Positions 8,675 to 17,140 of a stretch of DNA of 32,886 nt are shown one piece after another (position 1 is the first letter of the stretch; each line of letters opens with the position of its first letter). This DNA is from Brevundimonas sp. UBA2388. Its GTDB lineage: Bacteria; Pseudomonadota; Alphaproteobacteria; Caulobacterales; Caulobacteraceae. Location of the stretch: the NCBI GenBank assembly GCA_002343425.1, contig DDSO01000052.1, positions 1-32,886 of the forward strand, in the 5' to 3' direction. The position numbers were made by a program, and so were the translations under genes. Under the pieces are notes generated by a model that was not told the DNA's origin, searched no databases, and saw only the letters and a program-made list of their open reading frames with translations.

Positions 8675-9159
8675 TGGCGCGTCCTCGATCGGAACAGGGT
8701 GCGTTCCGCGGCCTGGCCCTCGGCGTCGCGGACCTTGATGTCGATGCGCAGCAGGTCGGGCTCGTCCGTTGTGGTCACGGTGCGGGTCCACACCCAGGGA
8801 CGGCCGGCGAGCGGGGTTTGGCCGCTTGTGGTTCCCTCGCTGATCGTGGGGGCGATCATGGTCTCGACGGCGAGGTTTTCTGCGACGATACCGCCCAGGG
8901 TGCGGGTCTCGACGCGCGCGGCCGAGCGGGTGTTCTCGCCGGACAGGTTCAGCAGCGCCAGCGCCGCCAGGCTGAACACCGCCAGGGCCACCAGCAGCTC
9001 GATCAGCGTAAAGCCCTCTTTGTTGAGGCCGCGGTCACAGGGCTCCGCCCTGTCGACCCGACGCGGCCTGGCGCTTTGCGCATGCCCAAGGGCCCAACCC
9101 GCGCTCAAGCAGGGAGCCGCCGCGCGGCGAGCGTTAGCGCGCAACATCATGTCAGCCAT
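8671..9159 (-). CDS. gspI: Type II secretion minor pseudopilin GspI with extended leader
   Basis: 162 residues. The prepilin site is NKEG/FTLIELLVALAVFSLAALALL, with cleavage after G49, N-methylated F50 and E54 as the conserved Glu5. GspI initiates pseudopilus tip assembly with GspJ and GspK. The start ATG at 9159 has GAGAGGTGA upstream and overlaps the end of gspH. The leader is 49 residues long, against the usual 6-15, because residues about 7-44 are encoded by a palindromic element (9027-9140) related to one in gspG. The prepilin peptidase cuts at the G/F site, so the mature protein should be normal. Translation of the element gives a basic, cysteine-containing leader. Confidence 0.88.
   Translation of the reverse strand: MADMMLRANARRAAAPCLSAGWALGHAQSARPRRVDRAEPCDRGLNKEGFTLIELLVALAVFSLAALALLNLSGENTRSAARVETRTLGGIVAENLAVETMIAPTISEGTTSGQTPLAGRPWVWTRTVTTTDEPDLLRIDIKVRDAEGQAAERTLFRSRTRQ
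9027..9140 (-). repeat. Palindromic element, copy 1 (inside the gspI leader)
   Basis: About 114 bp. Read on the minus strand it begins GCGCTAACGCTCGC and ends CCGCGGCC. It aligns along its length with the plus strand of 10009-10110 inside gspG, with one gap of about nine bases and scattered substitutions. Its 3' third carries a perfect hairpin (plus-strand arms 9037-9043 and 9047-9053). The corresponding stem in copy 2 differs by a compensatory A-T to G-C pair change. It stays in frame with gspI and contains no stop. Confidence 0.8.
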
Positions 9160-9625
9160 TGAGGGTCACCTCTCCGGCGCCGTCGACGGTGATGGTGCGG
9201 CTGTTGCGCTCGCGGGTCAGGGTCATCGAGGCGGGTTCGGCCACGCCGGTGGGGTCGAACACGATGCGGACGGACCCCGCTGCGGGTGCGACCGTCGTGC
9301 CCGCGGTCCAGGTCTCCGGGCCGAACGGGCCATCCGTCAAGGGCGACCATGCGGCGCCGTCGAACACCATGAAGGCGTAGCCGGCAGGGGTCGTCTCGAC
9401 CGCCACCGGGCGGTTGGACAGAACGGCTTCCTCGCGGGCGCGGCTCAGCCGGGCGGCGAACCGCTCGGCGTCCTCGGCCACTGACGGGCGCGGGTCGGGC
9501 ACGGACAGCACCACAGCGCCGGCGGCCATTCCGATGATGGCCACCACCATCAGAAGTTCCACCAGCGTGAACCCCGAGCGGGTTCGGTGAGGTCTAGCGC
9601 CTCCAGTTGCCGAGGTCGGCGTCAT
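9152..9625 (-). CDS. gspH: Type II secretion minor pseudopilin GspH
   Basis: 157 residues from the ATG at 9625. That start is preferred over the ATG at 9748 because it gives a normal short leader (MTPTSATGGARPHRTRSG) and follows GAGGGCG. Cleavage is before FTLVELLMVVAIIG, with Glu5 present. The C-terminal part is the beta-rich GspH domain. GspH links the pseudopilus tip to the GspG shaft. The start overlaps the 3' end of gspG by 32 bases and its end overlaps gspI. Unlike its two neighbours it has no inserted palindromic element. Confidence 0.88.
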   Translation of the reverse strand: MTPTSATGGARPHRTRSGFTLVELLMVVAIIGMAAGAVVLSVPDPRPSVAEDAERFAARLSRAREEAVLSNRPVAVETTPAGYAFMVFDGAAWSPLTDGPFGPETWTAGTTVAPAAGSVRIVFDPTGVAEPASMTLTRERNSRTITVDGAGEVTLNG

Positions 9626-10160
9626 CGCCCTCGCCCCCTTCCTTGCGGTCGGCGCCGTACGAGTAGATGTCGAACTGTCCGCCGTGGGCGCTCGGGCGGC
9701 GGTATTGATAGGGCTGTCCCCAGGGGTCCTCGGGCAGGCGGCGGACATAGCCGCCCTGACGATAGCGGTCCGGATTGGACAGGCCGGCCGGCGCCGTGAC
9801 CAGCGACTGCAGGTCGGCGGGGAAGTCCAGATTGTCGAGCCTGTAGGTCTCGACCGCCTGCTCCAGGGTGGCGATGTCGGCCTGTGCCTTGGTCACCATG
9901 GCCTGGTCCCGGCTGGGCAGGACGTTGATCGCCACCACGGTCGCCAGCAGGCCCAGGATGACCACCACGACCATCATCTCGACGAGGGTAAAGCCAGCCT
10001 TGTTGGAGGCGCTAACGCTTGCGACGCGGTCGCTCGCTGCTTGGGCGCGGGCTATGCGCGAGACGCCAGACCGTCTCGCGTCGACAAGGCGACGCCTTGT
10101 AACTGCGGCCCAATCAGCAATGCGCTCCGCGGCGCGGCGAACGAGGGACATCTTCTTCAT
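9594..10160 (-). CDS. gspG: Type II secretion major pseudopilin GspG with extended leader
   Basis: 188 residues from the ATG at 10160, which follows GAGGAAG by nine bases; a GTG at 10178 overlapping the gspF stop is the alternative. GspG polymerises into the pseudopilus shaft. The site is NKAG/FTLVEMMVVVVILGLLATV with Glu5. The C-terminal calcium-loop segment (SYGADRKEGGEGDDADLGNW region) and PEDPWGQPYQYR are diagnostic for GspG. The leader before F57 is 56 residues instead of 6-15, because about 34 residues derive from the palindromic element at 10009-10110. The mature protein of about 132 residues is of normal size. Confidence 0.93.
   Translation of the reverse strand: MKKMSLVRRAAERIADWAAVTRRRLVDARRSGVSRIARAQAASDRVASVSASNKAGFTLVEMMVVVVILGLLATVVAINVLPSRDQAMVTKAQADIATLEQAVETYRLDNLDFPADLQSLVTAPAGLSNPDRYRQGGYVRRLPEDPWGQPYQYRRPSAHGGQFDIYSYGADRKEGGEGDDADLGNWRR
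10009..10110 (+). repeat. Palindromic element, copy 2 (inside the gspG leader)
   Basis: About 102 bp. On the plus strand it begins GCGCTAACGCTTGC and ends CTGCGGCC, matching the minus strand of copy 1. Relative to the reading direction of the host gene the two copies are therefore inverted. A perfect 8-bp stem (10084-10091 with 10093-10100) corresponds to the hairpin of copy 1. The element is in frame in gspG, read on the opposite strand from the one used in gspI. No target-site duplication can be defined. Confidence 0.8.
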
Positions 10161-10174
10161 CTCACTCAACTTCC

Positions 10175-11395
10175 TCACCCCATGGCCAGGGTGTTGATCT
10201 GCAGGATGGGCAGGAGGATGGACAGGATGATCACGACCACCACCCCGCCCATGACCACGATGATGGCCGGCTCGATCAGGCTGAGCATCACCGCCGTGAA
10301 CGTGGAGAACTCCCGCTCCAGATATTCCGCGGCGCGTTCGAGCATCGGCTCCAGCCGGCCGCCGGCCTCGCCAGAGGCGGTCATGGTCACCAGAATCGGT
10401 GGAAAGACGTCGGCCCGACGCATGGCGGCGGACAGACCCCCACCCTCACGCACGGCATCGGCCATCATCTCGGTCGCCAGCCGCAGGCGGCGGTTGGAAA
10501 CCGTGCGGGCCGTGATCGTCAGACCCTCGAGCACCGGCAGACCGGCCGTGATCATCGTCGACAGGGTCCGCGCCATCCTTGCCCCGTGCAGATCGCGGGT
10601 CAGCCGCCCGATCAGGGGCAGGCGCAGGATCGCCGTGTCGACCTGCAGACGGATGGCCGGATTGCGGAGAGCGAAGACCCCGGCGACAGCGGCCGCCGCC
10701 AGCAGCAGGGCCGCCAGCCAGCCCCAGTCCTGCATTCCGTTCGACAGGCCGATCACCAGCCGCGTCAGCAACGGCAGGGTCTGGTTCATGCTGTCGAACT
10801 GGTCCACCACCCTGGGCACAACGAAGGTCATCAGGGCGATCACCACCCCGATGGCCACTACGGCCAGCACCGCCGGATAGACCAGGGCGGTGATCACCTT
10901 GCCGCGCACCACCTGATCGCGCTCCAGCCCATCGGCCAGCCGCTCCAGGATCGGCGCCAGCGCGCCCGAGGTCTCGCCCGCCGACACCATGGCCCGGTAC
11001 AGCGGCGGAAAGGCGGAACCCTGCAGCGCCATGGCGTCCGAAAGCCGACGTCCCTCCATCACCCCGCCATGCACGCCCTCCAGCACCGCCCGAACCGCGG
11101 GCCGGTCGGCCTGTAGCGCAATGGCCCGAAGCGCTTCCTCGACCGGCGACACCGTAACGAGCGTGGCCAGCTGGCGCGTGACCAGCGCCAGAGTCCGGGC
11201 GTTCAACTTGCCGCCGCCCTTGGCGACTGAAGCGGCGACCCGCACCGGGGCCGCGCCGCGCGAGGCGGCGATCTCCAGCGGCATCAATTTGCGGCGCGCC
11301 AGCAGGGCCCGCGCCGCGCCGTCGTCATCCGCGGTCAGGGTTCCGCTGACCGTCCGCCCGCCCGCGTCCACCGCCACATAGTCGAACACCGCCAT
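10175..11395 (-). CDS. gspF: Type II secretion inner-membrane protein GspF
   Basis: 406 residues, normal length. It is the polytopic platform protein between the GspE ATPase and the pseudopilus. The N-terminal MAVFDYVAVDAGGRTVSGTL is typical. Two related cytoplasmic helical domains (about 70-165 and 270-370) carry the GspF repeats, including SAGETSGAL and TASGEAGGRLEPML. Three membrane spans lie near 165-190, 215-240 and 375-398. The ATG overlaps the gspE stop as ATGA. The stop overlaps a GTG that could be an alternative gspG start. Confidence 0.95.
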   Translation of the reverse strand: MAVFDYVAVDAGGRTVSGTLTADDDGAARALLARRKLMPLEIAASRGAAPVRVAASVAKGGGKLNARTLALVTRQLATLVTVSPVEEALRAIALQADRPAVRAVLEGVHGGVMEGRRLSDAMALQGSAFPPLYRAMVSAGETSGALAPILERLADGLERDQVVRGKVITALVYPAVLAVVAIGVVIALMTFVVPRVVDQFDSMNQTLPLLTRLVIGLSNGMQDWGWLAALLLAAAAVAGVFALRNPAIRLQVDTAILRLPLIGRLTRDLHGARMARTLSTMITAGLPVLEGLTITARTVSNRRLRLATEMMADAVREGGGLSAAMRRADVFPPILVTMTASGEAGGRLEPMLERAAEYLEREFSTFTAVMLSLIEPAIIVVMGGVVVVIILSILLPILQINTLAMG

Positions 11396-12936
11396 CAGGC
11401 AGCATCCTCGCGTCCGGTCGCGGCGGGAACGGTGATGACGAGCGCGGGCTCATCGTGGGCTTCCGCCGTCTCCTGACGCGTCACCCGCACTGCCTCCTCG
11501 ACCGAGGTGACGCCCTCCAGCACGAGGGCCCGCGCGCGCTGCGTCAGCGTCTCCGCGCCGGCGAAGGCGACCGCATTGATCGCCTCCTCACCGGCCTCGG
11601 CGGCGATCAACCGGCGCACCCGGTCATCGACCCGGATCACCTCATACAGACCCACCCGACCCACATAGCCGGTCTGGCCGCAGTGGGCGCAGCCCTGCGG
11701 CCGCCACACCGTCTGGCCGACCTTGACCCCCGCCAGCCGGGCGGTCGCCTTGTCCGCCGCTTCGGGCCGCCGGCAGTCGCCGCACAGCCGGCGCACCAGC
11801 CGCTGGGCCACGATCAGCCGCAGGGTCGAGGCCAGCAGGAAGGGCTCGACGCCCATGTCCCTCAGCCGGGTGACCGCGCCGGCCGCGTCATTGGTGTGCA
11901 CCGTCGACAGGACGAGGTGGCCGGTCAGAGCCGCCTGGACCGCAGTCCGGGCCGTCTCCACATCGCGGATCTCCCCGACCATGACCACGTCCGGGTCCTG
12001 ACGCAGGATGGCCCGCAGGCCCGCCGCGAAGGTCATGCCGACCTTGGGATTGACCTGGGTCTGGCCGACGCCGTCGATGGCGTATTCGACCGGGTCCTCG
12101 ACCGTCAGGATGTTGCGCGTGGCGTCGTTGAGCAGCGACAGACCGGCGTAAAGGCTGGTGGTCTTGCCAGAGCCCGTCGGGCCGGTGACCAGAATGATGC
12201 CGTTGGGTTCGCGCAAGGCCGAGCGGAAGGCCTCCAGCGCATCGGGCGCCATGCCCAGCCGGTCCAGCGTCAGCCCGGCCTGGTCGCGGTCCAGAATGCG
12301 CAGAACCACCCGCTCGCCCATCCGCGACGGCAGGGTCGAGACGCGCACGTCCAGCGTCTTGCCGCCCAGCGCCAGCGGGATGCGCCCGTCCTGCGGCACC
12401 CGCTTCTCGGCGATGTCCAGCCGCGCCATCACCTTGATCCGCGACACCAGCAGCGGCGTGATACGGGGGTTCAGCGACAGGGTCTCGCGCAACACCCCGT
12501 CGATCCGCATCCGCACCGTCAGCGCCGCCTCGAAAGGCTCAAGGTGGATGTCCGAGGCCCCTGCCCGCACGGCTTCCGCGATGATACCGTTGATCAGCCG
12601 GATCACCGGCGCGTCGTCGGCCGTGTCCAGCAGGTCGGCGGCGGCCGGGATGTCGTCGATCAGGCTCTCCAGCCCCGAGGGCATCGACAGGTCGTCCCCG
12701 TCCGTCGCATTCAGGTGATCGCCGGCATAGACCTGCGACAGCCGCCGGTCGAAGGTCGCCTGATCCAGGGGCTCGACCCTGAGCGGTCGGCCAAGCGCCC
12801 GGCGCGTCTCGATCAGGGCGCCGGGATCAGCTCCCTCGCGCAGCCCCACCACGGCGATGTCCCCTGCTTCCAGCAGGATCACCCCGTGCCGTTTGGCGAA
12901 GCCGTAAGGCAGGGTCGGATTGATCAGGGTGATCAC
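11395..12936 (-). CDS. gspE: Type II secretion ATPase GspE
   Basis: 513 residues from a GTG seven bases after the gspD stop, with GAGTGAGG as Shine-Dalgarno. It is the cytoplasmic hexameric ATPase that drives pseudopilus assembly. Motifs: Walker A GPTGSGKTT (252-260), Asp box LTVEDPVEY (278-286), Walker B VVMVGEIRD (317-325), His box TGHLVLSTVHTND (338-350), and a tetracysteine zinc site (C385, C388, C416, C419). The N-terminal region (1-105) is the domain that binds GspL. All catalytic motifs are intact. Confidence 0.96.
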   Translation of the reverse strand: MITLINPTLPYGFAKRHGVILLEAGDIAVVGLREGADPGALIETRRALGRPLRVEPLDQATFDRRLSQVYAGDHLNATDGDDLSMPSGLESLIDDIPAAADLLDTADDAPVIRLINGIIAEAVRAGASDIHLEPFEAALTVRMRIDGVLRETLSLNPRITPLLVSRIKVMARLDIAEKRVPQDGRIPLALGGKTLDVRVSTLPSRMGERVVLRILDRDQAGLTLDRLGMAPDALEAFRSALREPNGIILVTGPTGSGKTTSLYAGLSLLNDATRNILTVEDPVEYAIDGVGQTQVNPKVGMTFAAGLRAILRQDPDVVMVGEIRDVETARTAVQAALTGHLVLSTVHTNDAAGAVTRLRDMGVEPFLLASTLRLIVAQRLVRRLCGDCRRPEAADKATARLAGVKVGQTVWRPQGCAHCGQTGYVGRVGLYEVIRVDDRVRRLIAAEAGEEAINAVAFAGAETLTQRARALVLEGVTSVEEAVRVTRQETAEAHDEPALVITVPAATGREDAA

Positions 12937-12943
12937 GGCCGCC

Positions 12944-15016
12944 TCACTCGCCCGACGAGGCCGGCGGCAGGGGCGCGGCGGTGACCTCGCCGACGGGCGC
13001 GGTGATCACAGGGTCCGGCGCGACGGGCGGCTGCGTCCGCATATAGTCGCGCAGCATCTCGTCCAGGCTCGGCTCGACGCCTGGCGCATTGTTGAGCTGC
13101 TGCTGTCGCATATAGCCCCAGCGGTCGGCAGCCAGCGTCTGGGCGTCGGCGGGGCTGCGGATGATGGTCGGGCGGATGAACACCATCAGATTGGTCCGCC
13201 CGCGCTGGCGGCTGGTCGAGCGGAACAGATTGCCGATCACCGGCAGATTGCCCAGCCCCGGCACGCTGTCGACCGACAGCCTGTCGTTCTGGTCCAGCAG
13301 GCCGCCGGCCACAGCGATGTCGCCGTCATCGACCACCAGCGTGGTCTCCAGCTCGCGCTTGTTGAGCACCAGATCATTGGCGCTGTCGGTCAGCACGCCG
13401 TTGATGCTGGACACCTCCTGACGCAGGAACAGGGTGATCGAGCCGCCCGCATTGATCTGCGGCCGCACCACCAGCTTGACCCCGATGTCCTGACGCTGGG
13501 TCGTGCGGAAGGGATTGGAGTTGCCGTCCAGCAGGGTCTCGCCGGTCGTGATCGGCACTTCCTGACCCACCAGTATGGTCGCTTCCTCATTGTCCAGCGT
13601 CATCAGCGACGGCGTCTGCAGCAGGTTGGAGCCCGCATCCGTCTTGGCCGCATTGATGATGAAGCCGAACAGGCCGTCGCCGATCCGCCCCCCGCCCCCG
13701 CCAATGAACCCATTGGCCCCCAGCAGGGTGTTCAGCGCCAGTTCCTGCAGCTGCTCACGCAGCGGATCGTCCTCATCCAGCTGGCCCGCCGCCGCCCCGC
13801 CGGCGATCGGGACCAGCGCCCCGGCCCGGTCCGAATAGTTGGTCAGGCCGACCGGATTGCCGTCCTCGCCGGCCAGAAGCCACTGGACGCCCAGCTCGCG
13901 CACGGCGTTGTCCGACAGCTCCACGACGATGGCCTCGATCAGCACCTGCTGGCGCCGCTGGTCCAGCTGGCGGATGACCTCGGCCAGCATCCGCTGCGTA
14001 TCGGCCGACGCCGAAATCACCAGGGCGTTGGCGCCGGGGAAGCGGGCGATGACCGCGCTCTGCCCCGCTACCGGGGGCGCCGGAACAGCGGCCGGCGAGG
14101 CTGCGGGAGCGGCAGCGTCGCCCGCGCCGCTGCGACCCGGGGCCGGGGCGTTGGCGCTCGCCGCCGTCACCGGCTGGCTCACCACCTGTTGCAGCACCGG
14201 CAGCAATGCCTCGGCGTCGGCGTGCTGCAGGAAGACCACCCGCACGTCGTCGGCGCTCTCGGCCCGACGATCCAGATCCTCGATCAACGGCCGGATGCGC
14301 GCCATCGCCGCCGGATCGCCGCGCAGAACGAGGGAGTTGGAGCTCTCCACCGGCGTCACGCTAACCATACCGGAGCCCGGCTGGCCGCCCGGGGGGGCCA
14401 GCACTGTCTGCAGAACAGCAGCGATCTCGCGCGCCGAGGAGTTCTGGAGAGTCACCACCTCGAACCCGGTCCGGTCCACGTCGATCCGGCCGATCAGGGC
14501 GCGGATGCGCGCCAGATTGTCGGAGAAGTCGGCCACCACGACGCTGTTGGCGCCGGGATTGGCCAGCACCTGCCCCTGCGCGCCCACCAACGGCCGGATC
14601 GTCTCCGCCGCCGAGGTCGCGTCGATGTTCCTCAGCTGGAACACCTCGGTCGAGAATCGCTCCGACCCCACGGTCGCGGGCCCCTGGGCCGCGCCCTGCG
14701 CCGGGCTGATCCGGTAGGCCCCTGAGGCCGTCGGCGTCACCACCAGCCCATTGGCCCGCAGCGTCGACAGGAACACCTCGAACAACTGGGTCCGGCTCAG
14801 CGGCCGGTCGCTGGTCACCGTCACCGTGCCGGTCACCCCCGGGTCGACAATGAAGGTCCGGCCCGTCGAGCGGGCCACGTCCTGGATGAAGGCGCGGATG
14901 TCGGCGCCCTGCACGTTCAGCGTCTGCGATTGGGCCAAGACGGGCCCCGCAGCCAGCGGCCCCTGGGCGGCCAGCACGGCCGCCATCACTGCGCCGATCA
15001 CATTGGATCGCTTCAT
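12944..15016 (-). CDS. gspD: Type II secretion outer-membrane secretin GspD
   Basis: 690 residues with a signal peptide (1-28, cleavage after VLA). Domains in order: N0 (about 30-104), N1 (122-182), N2 (184-252), N3 (256-356) interrupted by an Ala/Pro-rich insert (287-318), then the secretin barrel (about 357-620) with the glycine-rich gate segment GANGFIGGGGG and the terminal VPGLGNLPVIGNLFRS motif. A proline-rich tail follows. It forms the outer-membrane channel for folded exoproteins. No pilotin gene (gspS) is visible in the window. The ATG overlaps the gspC stop (ATGA). Confidence 0.96.
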   Translation of the reverse strand: MKRSNVIGAVMAAVLAAQGPLAAGPVLAQSQTLNVQGADIRAFIQDVARSTGRTFIVDPGVTGTVTVTSDRPLSRTQLFEVFLSTLRANGLVVTPTASGAYRISPAQGAAQGPATVGSERFSTEVFQLRNIDATSAAETIRPLVGAQGQVLANPGANSVVVADFSDNLARIRALIGRIDVDRTGFEVVTLQNSSAREIAAVLQTVLAPPGGQPGSGMVSVTPVESSNSLVLRGDPAAMARIRPLIEDLDRRAESADDVRVVFLQHADAEALLPVLQQVVSQPVTAASANAPAPGRSGAGDAAAPAASPAAVPAPPVAGQSAVIARFPGANALVISASADTQRMLAEVIRQLDQRRQQVLIEAIVVELSDNAVRELGVQWLLAGEDGNPVGLTNYSDRAGALVPIAGGAAAGQLDEDDPLREQLQELALNTLLGANGFIGGGGGRIGDGLFGFIINAAKTDAGSNLLQTPSLMTLDNEEATILVGQEVPITTGETLLDGNSNPFRTTQRQDIGVKLVVRPQINAGGSITLFLRQEVSSINGVLTDSANDLVLNKRELETTLVVDDGDIAVAGGLLDQNDRLSVDSVPGLGNLPVIGNLFRSTSRQRGRTNLMVFIRPTIIRSPADAQTLAADRWGYMRQQQLNNAPGVEPSLDEMLRDYMRTQPPVAPDPVITAPVGEVTAAPLPPASSGE

Positions 15017-15867
15017 CGGCCGGTCCCTATGGTGGCGGTCTGCACCTGTCCGTCCCGCTCGTAGCGAATCTCTGCGACAGAACTGTTGGCCAACCGTCCG
15101 CGTAAGGCCGAAATCTGCTCCAGACTGTCCAGCGCCTGGCCGTTCACCGCCAGGATCACGTCGCCGGCCTGAAGCCCCGCCGCCCCAAGCACGGCAGGAT
15201 CACCCGCACCCGATACGGTGAACCCGTCCAGCCGCGCGCCCCGCATCCGCGGCCGCAGCCCCGCCTGGGCGATCAGCCGCGCCGGATCGACGCTCGCGCC
15301 GACCGACGCAGCCGGCGCAGGCGCGGGTGTTGGCGTCACTGTCTGAGGTCCCGGCGGCGGCGGCGGAACCGGCGCGACGCCCAACGGCACATCCGAGAAG
15401 ATCAGCCGGCTCAGGGACGTCCCTCGCGCCAGCGTAACGTGGTCATCGCCGACGCCGCGCAGCACCAGCCCCGGCTCCACCTCTTCGCCCACGCCGACGG
15501 ACACCTGACGCCCATCCGCCAGCCCGATGATCGCCGAGCCGCCCCCTGCCCCGTCCGAGCGCAGACCGTACAGCCGCATCTGCCCGCTTCCGGCCGCGCT
15601 GGCTTCGGCCAGGCTGCTCACTCCGCCCGTGCGGAAGAAGGCGTCGAAGCGCTGGAAAACGGAAAAGTCGACCGGCCTGGCCGGCGCCGAGGCCGCCGTC
15701 GCCTCGGGCGCGGCGCTCTGCGGCTCGGCCACAATCCACACCAGCCGGCCCAGCTGAACCGCCAGCACAAGCGCCAGGGATATCTCCACGATCGCCCGCG
15801 CGCGGTCTGGCCGGCGCGCCAGAACCTGACGCGCTTCCATGCTTAAATTACGCGCTGCGGCGATCAC
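15013..15867 (-). CDS. gspC: Type II secretion protein GspC with PDZ domain
   Basis: 284 residues from the GTG at 15867, which has GGGGGGAG six bases upstream. The in-frame ATG at 15840 lacks a ribosome site and the upstream ATG at 15906 adds an implausible glycine-rich tail. One membrane span (about 31-49) is followed by the periplasmic homology region (about 65-170), a Pro/Ala linker and a C-terminal PDZ domain (LGAAGLQAGDVILAVNGQ, RLANSSVAEIRYERDG). GspC connects the inner-membrane platform to the secretin and helps select cargo. It is the first gene of the operon and is divergent from gspO. Confidence 0.9.
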   Translation of the reverse strand: MIAAARNLSMEARQVLARRPDRARAIVEISLALVLAVQLGRLVWIVAEPQSAAPEATAASAPARPVDFSVFQRFDAFFRTGGVSSLAEASAAGSGQMRLYGLRSDGAGGGSAIIGLADGRQVSVGVGEEVEPGLVLRGVGDDHVTLARGTSLSRLIFSDVPLGVAPVPPPPPGPQTVTPTPAPAPAASVGASVDPARLIAQAGLRPRMRGARLDGFTVSGAGDPAVLGAAGLQAGDVILAVNGQALDSLEQISALRGRLANSSVAEIRYERDGQVQTATIGTGR

Positions 15868-15990
15868 TTTGGCTCCCCCCGGCAGGCCCCCGACGCCCCC
15901 CCACATTCCTAGCCCAATCGCCCGGTCCGGGCTACACGGGCGCGGTCGAAGGGCCGCAGGGGCGCAATACCTTCCTCATGAGACGCGACC

Positions 15991-16644
15991 GTGACGCCAA
16001 CGATCCTCGCAATCCTTTTGGGCGGTTCGGGCGTCATCGTCGGAGGCCTTTTCGTGCAGCTGAGCCTGCGCCTGCCCCACGCCGAAACCAGGATGCGCCC
16101 GAGTTTCCGCCGATATGCCCTCATGACTCCGGCCGCCGCCGCGATCGGCGTCTGGGCCGCCCTGGCCCAGGCCACGCCGCTCGCCGCCGTCCTGACCGCC
16201 TTGCTGGGCTGGCAGTTGCTCCTGATCGCGGTGATCGACGCCGAACATTTCAGCCTTCCGGATCTGCTGACCCTGCCCCTGCTCGCGACCGGCGGACTCG
16301 CCGCCGGCGTGCTGGACCAGACAGCCCCGCTCGACGCCGTGATCGGCGGCGCCGTCGGCTTCGCGGGTCTGTGGGGACTGGCCTTCGTCTATCACCTGGC
16401 TCGCGGCCGCCAGGGTCTCGGCGACGGAGACCCTATCCTGCTCGCCGCCGGCGGGACCTGGGTCGGCTGGATCGGCCTGCCCAGCGTGCTGCTCTGGGCC
16501 TCCGCTGCGGGGCTCAGTTTCGTGGCGGCGAAATTCCTCGTCGGAAAGCCGATGTCGGCGACGGATCGTCTGCCGTTCGGGCCGTGCCTCGCGGCAGGCA
16601 TCTGGCTGACCTGGATGCTGGGACCGTTGGGCTTCCCGGCCTGA
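15991..16644 (+). CDS. gspO: Prepilin peptidase GspO/PilD-like, short form
   Basis: 217 residues from a GTG at 15991. It has the aspartic-protease motifs of the A24 family: IAVIDAEHF with the first Asp, and GLGDGDPILLAAGG with the GxGD Asp. About six to seven membrane spans are predicted. Compared with PilD (about 290 residues) it lacks the zinc-cysteine N-terminal region associated with methyltransferase activity, so it is a short form that certainly could cleave the Gsp prepilins; methylation is doubtful. The gene faces away from gspC, 123 bases apart. The Shine-Dalgarno before the GTG is poor, so the start is less certain. Confidence 0.88.
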   Translation: MTPTILAILLGGSGVIVGGLFVQLSLRLPHAETRMRPSFRRYALMTPAAAAIGVWAALAQATPLAAVLTALLGWQLLLIAVIDAEHFSLPDLLTLPLLATGGLAAGVLDQTAPLDAVIGGAVGFAGLWGLAFVYHLARGRQGLGDGDPILLAAGGTWVGWIGLPSVLLWASAAGLSFVAAKFLVGKPMSATDRLPFGPCLAAGIWLTWMLGPLGFPA

Positions 16645-16650
16645 CGCCAC

Positions 16651-16689
16651 AGACGGATCGCGGATGAGCCTCGGCCCGGCGATCCGTCT
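16651..16689. terminator. Inverted repeat between convergent genes, possible bidirectional terminator
   Basis: Perfect 11-bp arms (16651-16661 and 16679-16689) with a 17-base loop, seven bases after the gspO stop and before the end of the convergent small gene. Neither side has a clear U-tract, so termination is inferred from position. Confidence 0.5.
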
Positions 16690-16735
16690 CCTCGGTCAAG
16701 CGGAATACCGGCCGCGCGGCAGCCCCGCAGACTCC

Positions 16736-17050
16736 TCAGCGAACGGCGGCGAAGGTCGTCGCGGCGTCCCGGTAACGCGCGTGTTCCCGCGCGGTCATGC
16801 AACGAGGCGTGCTCCAGGCCGGGTCCGAGGTCCTAACCGACAGCGCCTCGCGGGCGGTGACGAATACGGGGGCCGCGCCATGCTCGCGGGCAAAGGCCCG
16901 GCGGGTCGCGGCGTCCGTGCCGCAGATCATGACGGCGCGCGCCTGGGGTCGAGCCGACGGCTGCCCGTTGTCGCCCGCGCTCGCCAGTCCGGCGGGAAGG
17001 GTCGCCGCAGCGAGGGCGGCAAGGCCGATAAAGGCGGTGAAAGTGCGCAT
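16736..17050 (-). CDS. Small secreted protein of unknown function
   Basis: 104 residues from the ATG at 17050, which has GGGAGAGA seven bases upstream; the ATG 27 bases earlier does not. A signal peptide (1-25, cleavage after ASA) is followed by an Ala/Arg-rich domain with exactly two cysteines (in VMICGTD and TPRCMTA), likely one disulfide bond in the periplasm. No family recognised. It sits between gspO and gspK but is separated from gspK by about 220 bases with a candidate promoter, so a T2SS role is not implied. Confidence 0.7.
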   Translation of the reverse strand: MRTFTAFIGLAALAAATLPAGLASAGDNGQPSARPQARAVMICGTDAATRRAFAREHGAAPVFVTAREALSVRTSDPAWSTPRCMTAREHARYRDAATTFAAVR

Positions 17051-17112
17051 CCGATCTCTCCCGAACGCCTGAAACAATCAGGACCCGGAGGAATAATGCG
17101 CTCTTTTCGCCT

Positions 17113-17140
17113 ATTGTAAAGATTATGCGACAGATGAAAG
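17113..17140 (-). promoter_or_regulatory. Candidate promoter of the small secreted protein
   Basis: On the minus strand CTTTCA and TACAAT are separated by 16 bases within an AT-rich patch that stands out from the GC-rich surroundings, about 65 bases before the gene start. The -35 match is poor. Confidence 0.3.

Noticed and set aside
7571..8791. gspL start at the upstream ATG (8791)
   Set aside because: It would overlap gspI by 120 bases and add a low-complexity Arg/His-rich segment; the GTG at 8674 has coupled GTGA overlap and a ribosome site.
11455..14725. Long plus-strand open frames (over 500 codons) opposite gspE and gspD
   Set aside because: Antisense shadows; His/Arg/Gln-rich translations without domains, while the minus strand has full GspE and GspD motifs.
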